NCBI RefSeq assembly: GCF_918797505.1
Contig: NC_092795.1
Location: 56,518,916 to 56,582,915 of the forward strand
From: Bemisia tabaci
Taxonomy: Eukaryota; Arthropoda; Insecta; Hemiptera; Aleyrodidae
Direction of reading: 5' to 3'
DNA: 64,000 nt
Both the position numbers and the translations under genes were made by a program. Positions 10,535 through 21,479 of this stretch are shown piece by piece (the first letter of the stretch is position 1; each line of letters opens with the position of its first letter). The notes below the pieces were generated by a model that saw only the letters and a list, made by a program, of their open reading frames with translations, did not search any database and was not told the origin of the DNA.

Positions 10535-10944
10535 GACCCTAACAGCTCTCGTGTTTACAATGATAATGCACATCTAAAGAGGCTATCATGGCAAACAACC
10601 TTGCTAACATCAGTAACTTTCACACTTCATCTTGATAGTCTTGGCCCATGTACGCTACCACTCCTAAACAACTTACTTTTACGAGCGCAAGGAAGTTGCG
10701 GATCCGCTCGAAGAGGGAAGAGGATAAAAAAAAGTTGGAAGTTCCTCTGCTTTCGCGGAAGACGCTAATGGCGAGGGGGGTGGCAGGGGGGCTGCATAGC
10801 AGCAAGGGGGCAAAACGATGAGGAAGGATACTCTTCCGAGCTCAAATGACGTAATCAATTTACGTTACGGAGTTTTCAACGGCTCGTAGAAACTTCGGCG
10901 CCCTGCAGGACTTCATTAGCCGAAGTTAGCACGGTGAACTTACT

Positions 10945-11094
10945 CAATAGCGTGGCGTGCTTCGCGATACATCGATTGATGCAATTTAAACCTACGGAAA
11001 ACGATCGATAAGCAGGGTGCTTGCAACGAACCCCTTAATAATCGATTCTTTATCATAGCTTCAAATGGGTAAACATCGATAATTGATCATTCTG
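10945..11094. mobile_element. Family C hAT-like MITE, decayed ends
   Basis: GCGTGGCGTGCTTCGCGATA, ATCGATTGATGCAATTTAAA, TAATCGATTCTTTATCATAG and TTCAAATGGGTAAACATCG follow in the family order. The right terminal repeat is mostly lost and no target duplication is visible. Confidence 0.65.
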
Positions 11095-11890
11095 GTATCG
11101 ATTTATTTGCATTACTGCCCTTTGAAAACGAGAACCGCGTAACTTGAACAAGAGATCGTGCGTGTATCCGCGGTTTTACGCGGTGGCTCGCGAGACGGAC
11201 CCCCGCGCAAAATCTGGCAGCGCTGTTAATTATCTTTATTATCGTGCCTTCCGGGGTGCATAACGCTCCTCTTTGAAGGGGCGCCGAGGGAAGAAGGAAA
11301 CTTTTTTCTACCCGAGTACCTGAGCGGAATTAGGATTGAAGTGACAAAAAACCCGCCACCGCCGGGGCAGGGCACTCGGGAGACTCGACGTGGCGATACG
11401 AGAAAGTTCATGAAGATGCCAAGATGCCTGACTCTCGCTGTCGAAGGCCGCCCGCATTTTAGAAATAATAACGATTCAATCATTCGTCGCCTTTAATAAT
11501 ACGGGGACGGGTTTGTAGGCGTGGAACCGCGCTCCGGGAGAAACAAGCCGAAGTGGCAAGGTATGTATTTCTTTCATACCAATTACTCCTCTGATACAAG
11601 CCATCCAAAGCTAAAACGCGGTAACTCTATCCTTTCTTCAATTTTTTTCTGACGATATTTTTTATAGGAAAAAAACGACGTGCATTTATCCTTCCAGATT
11701 TTTTGGATGGTTGTGGCGAACTACTGAGAGCTCAAAAATAAGTATGGAGGAGGAGCACGAAATCTTGGGTCGGGAAACGGCGTTTTTGCCGTAGACGTCA
11801 GCATATCAACATTTTCGGATTTTCTTCTTTTGATTTTGATATATTATGGACTCATCCGGCTGAAAAAAATATCTCACGACGATGGGTTAG
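11095..11890. other. Unassigned sequence
   Basis: GC-rich in 11150-11420, AT-rich after. No family member, RNA gene or recognisable exon was found. Confidence 0.35.
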
Positions 11891-12225
11891 CAGGGTGTTT
11901 AGTTGTTCTTCATTTCGGGAAATCCTGAAGAGATCCTGATTTTTTACTGCTAAATCCTAATTTCATAATTTTTCCATATCCTGATCAAATCCTGATTTTT
12001 TGCGAAAAAAAATTAAAATTTCTGCATAAGCGTATGCGAAAGCAGGACTCTAAAATTAAGTTATAAAGATTAAAAACAAGTGCGAATCAATGAAAATGTA
12101 AAAACACGCTGATGAACCAGATCGAACCGATCGGACGGCCGACTTTTCTCAAATCCTGATTTTATGGCCGATTTTTCCTCAAATCTAGATGAAATCAGGA
12201 TTAAATCCTGATGCTAGACACCCTG
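11891..12225. mobile_element. Family B2 element with 5 bp target duplication GTTAG
   Basis: The left end CAGGGTGTTTAG and right end CTAGACACCCTG are inverted. GTTAG flanks both sides (11886-11890, 12226-12230). The interior repeats AAATCCTGATTT phrases and matches 633-945. It is about 335 bp and non-coding. CAGGG ends with a short duplication would fit a hAT-related MITE, but the assignment is open. Confidence 0.7.
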
Positions 12226-13550
12226 GTTAGTAGCGACTTAAAATTCTGAATATCCAATCCATTTTTCAATTTTTTGGGTAGTATCCTGATTTTTACCTGG
12301 TAGACAAGGGTCTCCGCGCTTCCTTGTCATGGGGGTTGATCAAGGCTATCTACTTGATACCGAGGATTTTCATTCTCGATGCCAAGTTTTTGATGCACCG
12401 ATGTAGTGCTTCAAATGTAACATATCGCGAGATATTCCACCATCATTGGTGAAGTTCAAATTGAACAAGGTCACACTCGCGTCCACAGAATTTTTTTTCC
12501 AGGCTAGATCTCTTTATCAACCTCTATAAATATTCCACCGAGTACTGAGTGAGAGTAAAATAGTTGGCAATTCAACTTATAAAAAAAAAACTGGAGAAAA
12601 AACGTGAACAAAAAAACAGAGCGATAAACCAAAACAACATCTTGCAGCGTGTGGACGAGATCTCTCGAAAGGTGAACATTTTGTTACGCAAGAAAGTGGC
12701 CGTACAGATAAAATTCATTCCCTGCTAAAAAAAAGTGCTCGGCTCTGATGAGCGTAAAAAAATTAGTATCCAAATAAAAAATACGATTAAACGTAGTTCA
12801 TAAAACATGGACTAGAAGACCTGTCCGAATTTACATTCTAAGGACTTGGCTTCGTCGCCTTCAGCTGTCAAAGCCCAATTCGACAGATTTATTGACGGTA
12901 AATTATTATCGAGACCACGCACTACGAAGTCGTGTTTTGGACGGCGGGAGAAAGTTCACAACCCGAATAATCCTCCACGATGTGTCTACGTTTGCGAATC
13001 AAATAAATAACGATAAACTATGATCCGTTGATGAATTTTTATCCTAGCTTCTCGGGCTTAATGCCATAAAAATCGGACAACATACATTGATCAAACTTTG
13101 AGACTCAGCTTTCACTGAAATGGCAAGACAAAGGTGGAGAGAGAAAGAAGACGAGAGAAAAAAAAACATCATTTATCTGATTTTTGATCCAATCAGGATG
13201 ACAAGTTTTCTCGGATCTTGAAATTGTTTGACTTCTTTCTCACTTTATACAAGGATTGTGGGGAGGAAAATTAAAATGAAAATCCTCTTAACACAAGAAT
13301 TTTACGTATAAAAATGAGTTTTCACTATATATGTCTAGTGGAGAATTTGAGCTCTGTCAAGTCAAAGTATCAAGACAACGCGCAAGTGCGATCGGAGCTT
13401 TTAAGTTTTAAATTAACCGAAAAATTCAAGGTTTGCCGAGAAAATGTTTCTATTTTTTACAGTTTAGTAGGATTTGCTGACTTTTCCAGGTTTTTATATA
13501 CCTCAAAAACTAGTCACCCTGCTATCTTCTTACGGTAGAGGAAGTGGGAG
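12226..13550. other. Unassigned AT-rich sequence
   Basis: About 1.3 kb with no repeat copy recognised and no open frame above 75 codons. Confidence 0.35.
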
Positions 13551-13675
13551 TCGCAGTAACCACCCTTACTTAATAGAAATATGAAACCCTTGAGCCACGA
13601 ACGAGACAGAATGCTACCACGTTCCGGAAGATGGCCGTATGGTGTATGTGCGCATTTTAATGTTTACTGACTTTC
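13551..13675. repeat. Family O dispersed repeat, copy 1
   Basis: ACTTAATAGAAATATGAAAC, AGCCACGAACGAGACAGAAT, GCTACCA and CATTTTAATGTTT occur in the same order at 19578-19696, at roughly 75-80% identity. No inverted ends are seen, so its class is unknown. Confidence 0.5.
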
Positions 13676-13820
13676 ATCGATGAAGTATAAATTTTAGAGA
13701 AACATGTTCAAGTATTTCCTTCCCACTTCGAAAACCTTCTATTAAATCGAACTTAAGATTCTCCAAAAATGTCAACGAAAAAAATTACAGCTCTTCGAGA
13801 GAACGTGTATACTTATCGGA

Positions 13821-14105
13821 CAGTGTCGACTGTCGAGGCATTACTGATCGCTTCTCGATATTCATTTGGAGCTGTGGTAAAGAATCGATTATTTCGCAGT
13901 GATTGCTGATGATGATCCTCTGGATTGAAAGCTTAGCACAAGAATGTAACTCAATGTAAATCAAATATATCAAGGCTACGTTAACTATTTAATTAAATTA
14001 TTGTTATTATTGAAGTGTTCGTTGAAAACACCCTGTTCATCGATCCTTTCCCATAGGTTTAAATGGCAAGTCAATCGATGTATCGCAAAGCACGCCACGC
14101 CACTG
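13821..14105. mobile_element. Family C hAT-like MITE, 285 bp, duplication TTATCGGA
   Basis: A perfect 8 bp duplication TTATCGGA (13813-13820, 14106-14113) brackets an element that starts CAGTGTCGACTGTCG and ends CACGCCACGCCACTG. The right half matches other C copies (ATCGATCCTTTCCCATAGG, CAATCGATGTATCGCAAAGC). The left half has diverged and about 120 extra bp sit in the centre. CAGTG ends with 8 bp duplications are hallmarks of hAT transposons. Confidence 0.85.
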
Positions 14106-14113
14106 TTATCGGA

Positions 14114-16263
14114 GAAAATTTGGCAAAGTTTTTTAAGGTCCATGGCGTTTTTCCTCATAGCAGCGGAGGTAGCAACCGCGCTGAACGCTGATCAAATAAA
14201 TCGTGATTGTGGAAGGCGGGTCGGAGCGGAACTCAAAGGCGTTCTTTCCGAGCTTGACTCCTCTCCTTAAGGTAAAAGTATTTTATCGTCCCATCATATC
14301 GCGTGGGTCCCGAATGCTCCGCGTTCTCCATATCGAATTACCGGCCGGACCGCTATCGTTGACCAATAAAATCTTAACTTTATTTTAATTTACGCTAGGC
14401 GTGAAATTCTGGACGAAAATTAAGAATTAACACGAGTCATAGATAAACTAGTGTGCCCTTATAGAATGAGGCGAGAAATACCTCCGGGCAGTTTCAAATT
14501 TGTAGCAGTCTTCGGTAAAAAGGCCAGTCCAATGTGGTCTTCAATACGGCTAAAATTGTGCGATTTCTAAAATGTTAATCCCGGAAAAAGAAATAATTTT
14601 TGTTATTGATTGAACTTAATTATGTGCAGTATGAGCTGACGGGTGGGGCAGGTCCTAACTATATACAAAATTTACAGGCACTATACATTGTGATTAGTTT
14701 ATATTATTAGACTAATTTTATACGGCTAAATCATTTTTACGTGAAAATGGGGAAAATATTAGGGCTTATTTTCAGAAAAATTCTAAAGAGCTTTGGGATA
14801 AATAGTCTATGAGTTTCACAATCCCAGCAGCATTGCATTCATTGCAAGGCCTTTAGGCACTTTCACCGAGGATTTTCTCATTTAATCCGACGCTGTGAAC
14901 GTCATAAAGTATCTGAAGTAAAGAAAAACGTCTAACTTTCAGCGATTCTTCTGGATTAAATGAATTTTTAAAAATTAAATTAATTTTTCTATTCTTGTCT
15001 CTCTCTTTTCCTTCCACTTCTTTCACTTTTACAGCGTTTATATTTGTCTGCTTATGCGGTAAAATCGTTAACAGGACGGTCCAATATTCATATACATATA
15101 CATAGTTTCTTTGTATTTAAGAGTCACAGAGGAGAAAATCTCCCCCTTTACCTAAGGCAACCAAGGGCGTATAGTTCCTAAATGCGGCTGTATTTCGCGT
15201 AATGTATAGTATACACCTGTATTTAATTTGAGAGGGATTGGGCTCCCTTAAGGTGTTAGCCCGCCCGCGTTGTGAGACAAAACGTAATTTCATTCACGAT
15301 AGAACGTAACTAAATTTCAACGTTGCCAAATTTCGCCTCGCTAGTTGCATCTTTACCAAGATACTCGTTGGCATTTTTAATTGAAAATTTAACTGATTGC
15401 CCTCATGGTCTCACGCAAAAATTCAAGAAAAATTTGGACGAGAATTGTACAGGTACATTCTAGTAATATGCTTCATTGCTTAAGTCAATTTGGCAACCTT
15501 GGAATGGAGTTACGTTTTTTCGTCCAAGAAACGACGAAATATTCACGCCACGGGCTAGGATTCGAAAAAGGTAGGCGAGGAGGGAAAAAAATCGACATGA
15601 CACCACTGGGCGGGTCTAAGCGAGTACAAATAATCGTATAAAATGCATGCACATAAAATGGGAGTGTAAAGGTAAAGATATAAAACAGAGAGCTGGAAAG
15701 GTAAAACGGGTGAGCGGGTCTCAACGGTCTGAATTGAAAATGAAGCTGTCGGCAAGGAATCAAGGATGAGTCCTAATCGATCTCGATATCCCTCATGCAC
15801 GCTGTTGCCGAAATGGCGTTTTAACTATTGTAACATGAATTGGTGAGACTTGATGTAGCAAAAAGTACAGAAGGAATTGCTGACTTAATTCTGTGACTCC
15901 TCTCGATGTTTCAAGTCAGGATTTTGGATGTAGATCCTCTTATCAACGTGTCTCGATCTGTAGAGAATCTGCACGAATATAATTCATCCTTTCGTATGAA
16001 AGTGCTCAATGAGCTGAGTTCGCAGTATTTTTCATATTTTTTTCTGATATGAGACTATTACAAGAACCTGCTTTTTCAAGATTTCAAGAGGATGTAAAAA
16101 AATCTTCGTTTCCGTAAACCCCTAATTTTTGAACCTATTGAATATTGATCGTATCACTCATTTTACCGAAAACAAGTATTTCATTACTAACAAGCGTTCC
16201 TCAGAACAGACATTGGTTTGACTGGCTTGCTATTCGTGAAACGAACAGCTACACTACCTACAT
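14114..16263. other. Unassigned sequence, mostly AT-rich
   Basis: About 2.1 kb. Open frames at 15405-15641 (+) and 15485-15800 (-) overlap each other and match nothing I know. No repeat family member was recognised. Confidence 0.35.
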
Positions 16264-16545
16264 CTGGGATGCCACAACAATTTAAAATAGAAATTTCAAA
16301 ATTTTTCCTAACAAATTTTGGTGAAATCCCCCGACTTTATGAACAAATTGGGCCGCGGAATGCGACACGATAACAATTCCACAACCGCAATTTTTCTCTG
16401 AACCTGACTACCGGGCAATTTCACTCATTGTTCCTGATGTTTTGGGGTTTCCTTGAGCCATATTATCTCCTGACTTTTCCCAGTTTACCATGACCTAATT
16501 TCCTCCCAGACTTTTACCATTTTGCCCTGACTGTGGTTACGCCGC
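16264..16545. mobile_element. Family B element, diverged
   Basis: The left end CTGGGATGCCACAAC and right end TGTGGTTACGCCG are decayed B termini. AAATTTTGGTGAAATCCCCC and TTTTGCCCTGACTGTGG are B phrases. No target duplication is clear. Confidence 0.6.
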
Positions 16546-16559
16546 ACAGAGAATAGAAA

Positions 16560-16944
16560 AAACCATTTAATGAAATTAATACTTAGGCATAAAAAAAGGA
16601 AAAAAGAAAGAAAAAAAAAAGTACAGTTCAAGTAAGTAAGTAGAGCGGACGTGGCTACCGCGATGAAATAAATATTTTAATGAATAAATGAAAAATTTTT
16701 GTACCTAACTGGACGTATTTCTATCAAACGGAACTATGTGCATTATGACGTGAGCCCTGTTACGCACATATTCTTATGGGTCTCGGGGCTCATGTCTTAA
16801 TGCACATAGTTCCGTTTGATATAAATACATCCAATTGAAAGTTTTATTTGACATATTATATGAAATATTTTAATAAAATAAATCTTTCGGTATAAAATAA
16901 AATACAGTTGAAGTAAGTAAGTAGAGCGGACGTGGGTACCGCGA
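16560..16944. repeat. Partial tandem duplication carrying an A element
   Basis: AAGTAAGTAAGTAGAGCGGA with CGTGG(C/G)TACCGCGAT occurs at 16626-16663 and again at 16910-16945, about 284 bp apart. Similar AT-rich phrases (AATATTTTAAT) lie near both. The A element at 16707 lies between the two copies. Confidence 0.6.
16707..16836. mobile_element. Family A palindromic element
   Basis: The left arm AACTGGACGTATTTCTATCA and right arm TGATATAAATACATCCAATT are inverted. The centre is GTGCATTATGACGTGAGCCC then TATGGGTCTCGGGGCTCATG. It is about 130 bp and non-coding. Confidence 0.8.
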
Positions 16945-17487
16945 TTCGACCCGACAACGCCGACCCACAAAATGCACAATCGCAAGGAGCAGTGGAGCAC
17001 CACCGATAGCAGAGCTACATCCACGCTACGACGCTACGTGTGCGGTCTCGGGTCTCTGGGTGCCGCGTCGGGACCCCCGGTTCCCCCGGAGCTGGAGCCC
17101 GTTCCCTGTTTGATTTTCGAGAGCACGCCCCCCCCCCCCCCCCCAACAACCGGGCCGACGCACACGACGTAATCCGTGCTCTCTGTGCGCGCGGCACGCA
17201 ATCGGTGCAGGTGAACTGAGGCGCCCGCGAGTCGACTCGAAGAGGTGATAAACTCGGGGGAAGGCGTTCTCGCGAGATTCGACGAGGATGCTGACTCAGG
17301 TGCGAGAATAAATCATTTTTGATAAAAAAAAAATAAACGAGGATGCTGCATGAGCTCTGCATTCCCTGGATGACTTGTGTATGAATGCAGCGTGATAAAA
17401 TTAACGCAAGCTCGTTTACCTCCATGTTGAGAAAAAATGCACCTGCGACCAGGACCACCCCCCAAATCAGGACATCTTAGGGTTAAA
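16945..17487. other. Unassigned GC-rich segment with a C-run
   Basis: CpG-rich between 17030 and 17230 with a run of 16 C at 17127-17142. ACGAGGATGCTG occurs twice (near 17282 and 17338). Long frames here are low in complexity. Confidence 0.35.
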
Positions 17488-17690
17488 ATACACAGAGTGA
17501 TACAGAAGTACCGCACCGTTCCGGCTCAGAGGCCGAAAGTTCCGGGTGGTGCTGGAACCGTCGTTTCGATTGCTCCGGCCGGGTGCTACGCCAGGAACTT
17601 TTGGCCTCTGAGCCCGGAACGCGGACGGTATGTCTACATACCCCGTAAGCACGGCTTCCACGGCCGGAGTTTCTTTTTTTTTCAGTGCAC
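17488..17690. mobile_element. Family H palindromic element
   Basis: CCGGCTCAGAGGCCGAAAGT and ACTTTTGGCCTCTGAGCCCG are inverted around TCGTTTCGATTGCTCCGGCC. The right end CACGGCCGGAGTTTC then TTTTCAGTG matches copies at 28954 and 57660. The left CACTG end is decayed. Confidence 0.7.
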
Positions 17691-17917
17691 AACGCAACCG
17701 CCACGGCTTGAGCCATGAGTTCTCAAGACCGAACGAGCGGTTCCCACCTCCAAAACTTAGTCCGCGCTGCCCACCACCAAAAACGACAAAGCCGAGGAGC
17801 CGACACCCAATCAGGCAGAAAAACAACTCAGCTAAACTCGACATGATCCCTAGTTTAGACTCCTTCTTCACCACCTCGGAACTAACACCCAAACACAAGC
17901 TCGTGTCGAATCCCGAT

Positions 17918-18082
17918 CAGTGGCATGGCGTGAATTGCGATATATCGATTGTTACGCCATTTAAACCTATGGTAAAGAATCGATTATTAAGGTGTTCGCT
18001 GCGAACACCCTGTCAATCGATCCTTTTCCATGGGTTTAAATGGCATAACAATCGATACATCGCAAAGCACGCCACGCCACTG
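17918..18082. mobile_element. Family C hAT-like MITE, duplication ATCCCGA(T/C)
   Basis: Complete copy. It starts CAGTGGCATGGCGTGAATTG and ends GCACGCCACGCCACTG. ATCCCGAT precedes it (17910-17917) and ATCCCGAC follows (18083-18090). The centre is a near-palindrome, GGTGTTCGCTGCGAACACC. It is 165 bp and non-coding. Confidence 0.9.
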
Positions 18083-18353
18083 ATCCCGACCGGCGTGACA
18101 ATCGTGAGAGCGGGACTCGGAGGCGCTCCATTTGTCGCTTGGGAAATTTCTGAGCCGGCCGACACGACTGACCGCTCCGAAAAGACCCATCGATTATCCT
18201 CGCCGGCCGAGGCTCACCCACGATCCCCCCCCCCCCCCCCCCCCGACCCGATCCGTCATCTCAAAGCTCCGACGAAAACGTCTTGATGGGCCTCGGATTA
18301 GGGCTAATGAAAGGGGGGTTGTCGAACTCCTGCTTCGATGGGAAACGGACATC

Positions 18354-18483
18354 AATTGGACGGATTTCTGCCCGACGGAACTATGTGCATTATGACGTGA
18401 GCCCTGTTTCGAATAGATTCTTATGGGTCTTAGGGCTCACGTCTTGATGCACATAGTTCCGTACGGCAGAAATACGTCCAATT
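18354..18483. mobile_element. Family A palindromic element
   Basis: AATTGGACGGATTTCTGCCC and GGCAGAAATACGTCCAATTA are inverted, and the interior matches other A copies (TGACGTGAGCCCTG, TTATGGGTCTTAGGGCTC). Confidence 0.8.
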
Positions 18484-18835
18484 AGGCCGGGATTTATGAT
18501 CCACAGTTGTGACGTCACGGATGAGCCATGGCGTCCGTCCGCCCTGAGAAAAAGCCCACGATTGGCTTCGAAAAATTAGGATGATGGCACTTTCCTCTGC
18601 CCGCAAGGAAACATCGAAATAAGGTGTTTTACCATCTGGGATATCAATAATATGTCCTGTCAAACCAGGAATTTGTTTATGGCTCAAGCATCCAGTCAAT
18701 AACCCTATCTTACATTGAAATGGTTCCTGCTTTTGGACGGGAAAATGTTCCAAACGTGTTGTTAAGAGCTCTTCTTCATGGTTTTCAGAGGTTTTTACAC
18801 CGAGTAAGTTAACATTATGCTCAGATTAGAGAATA
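18484..18835. other. Unassigned sequence
   Basis: A minus-strand open frame of 107 codons (18430-18753) begins here but runs into the A element. No domain was recognised. Confidence 0.3.
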
Positions 18836-18971
18836 GCCTGTGTCACACTGTCAAAGCTAACCATCAAAATATCAAGATCAAGCGTTTTGATTGGCTTATT
18901 CGATGACTTGGACCAATCACAGCACTTGATCGTGACATTTTGACAGAGTATTTTGATAGTGCGACGCAGGC
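18836..18971. mobile_element. Family N palindromic element, copy 1
   Basis: GCCTGTGTCACACTGTCAAA at the left is mirrored by TTTTGATAGTGCGACGCAGGC, trimmed here by one base, at the right. ATTCGATGACTTGG lies in the centre. The second copy at 61932-62054 has the same design. Confidence 0.6.
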
Positions 18972-19577
18972 TTATCTATATTTGGAGAGTACGGACAAGT
19001 CGAGAAATGGAGTTTTTGATGTCTTTTAATCTTTTAGTCAATTTTTTCTTTCAAATGCAGAATTCCTGGAAGCTCTTCATCGAGAACATACAAAACGTGG
19101 TAGATTTTTAAAATTCGGGATTCCGGATTTTTTCGAGCCTGGCGATCGATGAAATACCCGATTTGACCATGAAACAAATCGACAGCTAAAAGCGTCGGCC
19201 CGGCGATACAGTCACGACTTGGAAACCACGTGACCTGACCAGACAAAGACGCCACCCCATCTCATGACAGCCTCGTCTCCCCTCGACGAGGACATTTCAA
19301 TAATCGGCTCGGAGGAGGCCATGACGTCACTCTACTAGACCCTGGCCATTCCTCCGGTTCGGGGAGTAGAGCTGGCAGCGGGCGATGGAGGCCTCAACTT
19401 GACTTCCGAAGACCCGATGCCTCGAGGCAATTACACGTAATGACGCCAGTGCTCCGCTCATTACATTACCCTCTTATTCCGCGCCGCCGCGCATCCATGC
19501 CGGATTGCGCAGCCGAAATAAGGCCGAGATCCCGCTCTAGCAACGATGGTACCCAGCCAAAAGGACAAACACCAAGT
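18972..19577. other. Unassigned sequence
   Basis: Mixed composition. No repeat membership or recognisable exon was found. Confidence 0.3.
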
Positions 19578-19696
19578 GGGACCGAAACCTTCCATTACTT
19601 AGAAATATAGAACCTTTAAGCCAGGAACGAGACAGTATGCAGTATGCTACCATGATGCAGAAGAACGTCGTTTATGCCCATTTCAATGTTTCCTAG
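19578..19696. repeat. Family O dispersed repeat, copy 2
   Basis: It shares ACTTAGAAATATAGAACC, GCCAGGAACGAGACAGTATG and ATTTCAATGTTTCC with 13551-13675. The F element begins directly at its right edge. Confidence 0.5.
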
Positions 19697-19940
19697 ACTG
19701 GAAAAAAGGCTTTAATGGATTCAGAGTCCAGATTCTTAAACAATTTCACGAGAAAAAATACTATTGATCCAATGTGATTTTTGCTTGAATCAAAAGGAAA
19801 TACGCTTGAACTAACAATCAGGGGTTTGACTCTGGATTCAAGCAAAAATCCAATTGAATCAAGAGTTTTTTGTCTTGTGGAATGTTTTAAGATTCGTGAC
19901 TGTGGATCCAAGAGAATTTTAAGCGTTAACGGAAAAGTTC
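19697..19940. mobile_element. Family F element, diverged
   Basis: ACTGGAAAAAAGGC at the left, then GGATTCAGAGTCCAGATTCT and the mirrored AAGATTCGTGACTGTGGATCC, whose last base is at 19901. The right terminus is decayed and ends near GTTCACTAG. Confidence 0.6.
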
Positions 19941-20676
19941 ACTAGAACATTCTCACTGCAAAAAGTGAGTGATTACCTTTTATGAGTGCAAGCACGTGTG
20001 AGTAAATTTCTCAGTCCAGTTACTCATGAGAATAGATCGTAGCGGGAAAAGTTCCCACTTGAATAACTGAGATTGCTAGGTCCAACAAATAGACGCAACA
20101 GGTACAGGTACAGGTGAGGGTGCGGTAAATTAATTACACCCAAAATTCTGCGTCCCAAACCTCACCTCGTTTTTTCACGGTGAAAAGCGTCAGCTGTGCA
20201 GATTCTAATTTCTACGGTCCAGTCTGACAACCATGTTTGCTCGTCCATGCAGAATAGCCAGGTTTTGCAGACAAACTCGCCTACAAGCTGAACGGAATCG
20301 AATCCATTTATAGTTCCATCAGAGTATTCATTGACTTATGATTACTTCACCGAACGATCTAAGAATCCTACGGGTGATTAGTGGCACTGCATGATGATGA
20401 AAATAATTACTTTTATGTTGACAGCAATACTGCATCGCTGAACCTGGTGGCGTTTTCATCGTTCCTAATGATGGACCGATTTCCGAGCCACTTATCTCTT
20501 CGGAAGTGCCTCGGTTTAACCATTTAGGCAGCCGTAATCTGCCATCAATTTCCCTCAAAAAATGAGGTATTTTTCTTAAAGAAAGTTCTACTACGACCCT
20601 CCTTCATTCCAGAGTATTTTCTTGTATCTGCGGATGGACTTGCATCTTACGATCTCAGAGCGCACATTCCAAATTC
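19941..20676. other. Unassigned sequence
   Basis: No repeat family, RNA gene or recognisable exon was found. Confidence 0.3.
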
Positions 20677-20918
20677 CACAACTTCTTTTTTTTTTTTTTT
20701 TCTGCTGGTTTAATGGCTTTGTGTCTATTGCACCTTCAGCCAACTTTAGACAATGTTTAGTGTCCGTAGACATCAGGCTCCATGCTCCAGGCTTTTCTAA
20801 TTTTCAGGGATTAGGGCCGAGGAGAATCTGTTTCAGCAGATCTACTCGTCGATTCCGTGAAAATTAGACGCCACCACCGGGATTCGAACCCGGGACCTAT
20901 TGACCTACACAACTTCTT
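20677..20918 (-). mobile_element. tRNA-derived SINE on the minus strand
   Basis: Read on the minus strand, a tRNA-like head carries a perfect pol III box B (GGTTCGAATCC at 20880-20890) within a T-arm stem (CCGGG/CCCGG). An unrelated body of about 180 bp follows, then an A-tail of about 15 (T-run 20687-20701). CACAACTTCTT lies at both ends (20677-20687 and 20908-20918), as expected for target-primed insertion. No box A or matching acceptor stem is present, so the head is 5' truncated and this is not a tRNA gene. Confidence 0.8.
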
Positions 20919-21003
20919 CTACCCCTTAAAAAGAGCTCGAAAGAGCCTCCGACTTTTCCTCTTCACTCCTGGTCTAATTTTGTTCATCCAATAGAGCGTT
21001 TCG

Positions 21004-21181
21004 GGGCCGAATTTTGTCGGGACTTGCACATGGAGATGCAATATCTGTCGATGAGTCCAAACCGCACTACCGACCACCGGGCAATCAGAGGCGCTGAAAA
21101 GCCGGCCTTATGTGCAGTTAAAACTCGTCCTAATAGGTATATGTTAAAGTACCGGTGGAAAGGCCGACAAAATTTGGCCCC
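21004..21181. mobile_element. Short palindromic element with GGGGCCGAATTTTG ends
   Basis: GGGGCCGAATTTTGTCGG at the left is inverted as CCGACAAAATTTGGCCCC at the right. The 178 bp unit has a non-coding centre. A target duplication is not clear. GGCCGGTACCGAATTTTGTC at 60040-60059 echoes the same end. Confidence 0.55.
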
Positions 21182-21208
21182 AGATTATTTTCTGCGAAGT
21201 CCGTACTC

Positions 21209-21337
21209 AAATTGACGTATTTCTGTCAAACGCAACTATGTGCAGTACGACGTGAACCCTGTTATGCATATATTCTTATGGGTCTCAGGGCTCATGTCTC
21301 AATGCACAATGTCCGTTTGGTAGAAATGCGTCCAAAT
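21209..21337. mobile_element. Family A palindromic element
   Basis: AAATTGACGTATTTCTGTCA and GGTAGAAATGCGTCCAAAT are inverted. The interior (ATATTCTTATGGGTCTCAGG) matches other copies. Confidence 0.75.
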
Positions 21338-21479
21338 ATTTCTGCAAATAACGTCATCCTCGTTATGCCCGTTGATGCCGGTCGTAAAAACTTATTTTTT
21401 TGCGAGTCTTTTTCCTTTGACTGAGTTTAAACAACGCAATGCTCTGAGCAATACTGATCCAGTCGACATCCGTTACAGT

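Noticed and set aside
17630..18286. Plus-strand frame of 218 codons, the longest in the window
   Set aside because: It starts in an H element, crosses a complete C element with its target duplication and ends in a C-run. It is a chance frame.
20871..20920. tRNA gene candidate on the minus strand
   Set aside because: Box B and T-stem are present, but there is no matching acceptor or anticodon arm, and an A-tail and target duplications show it is a SINE.
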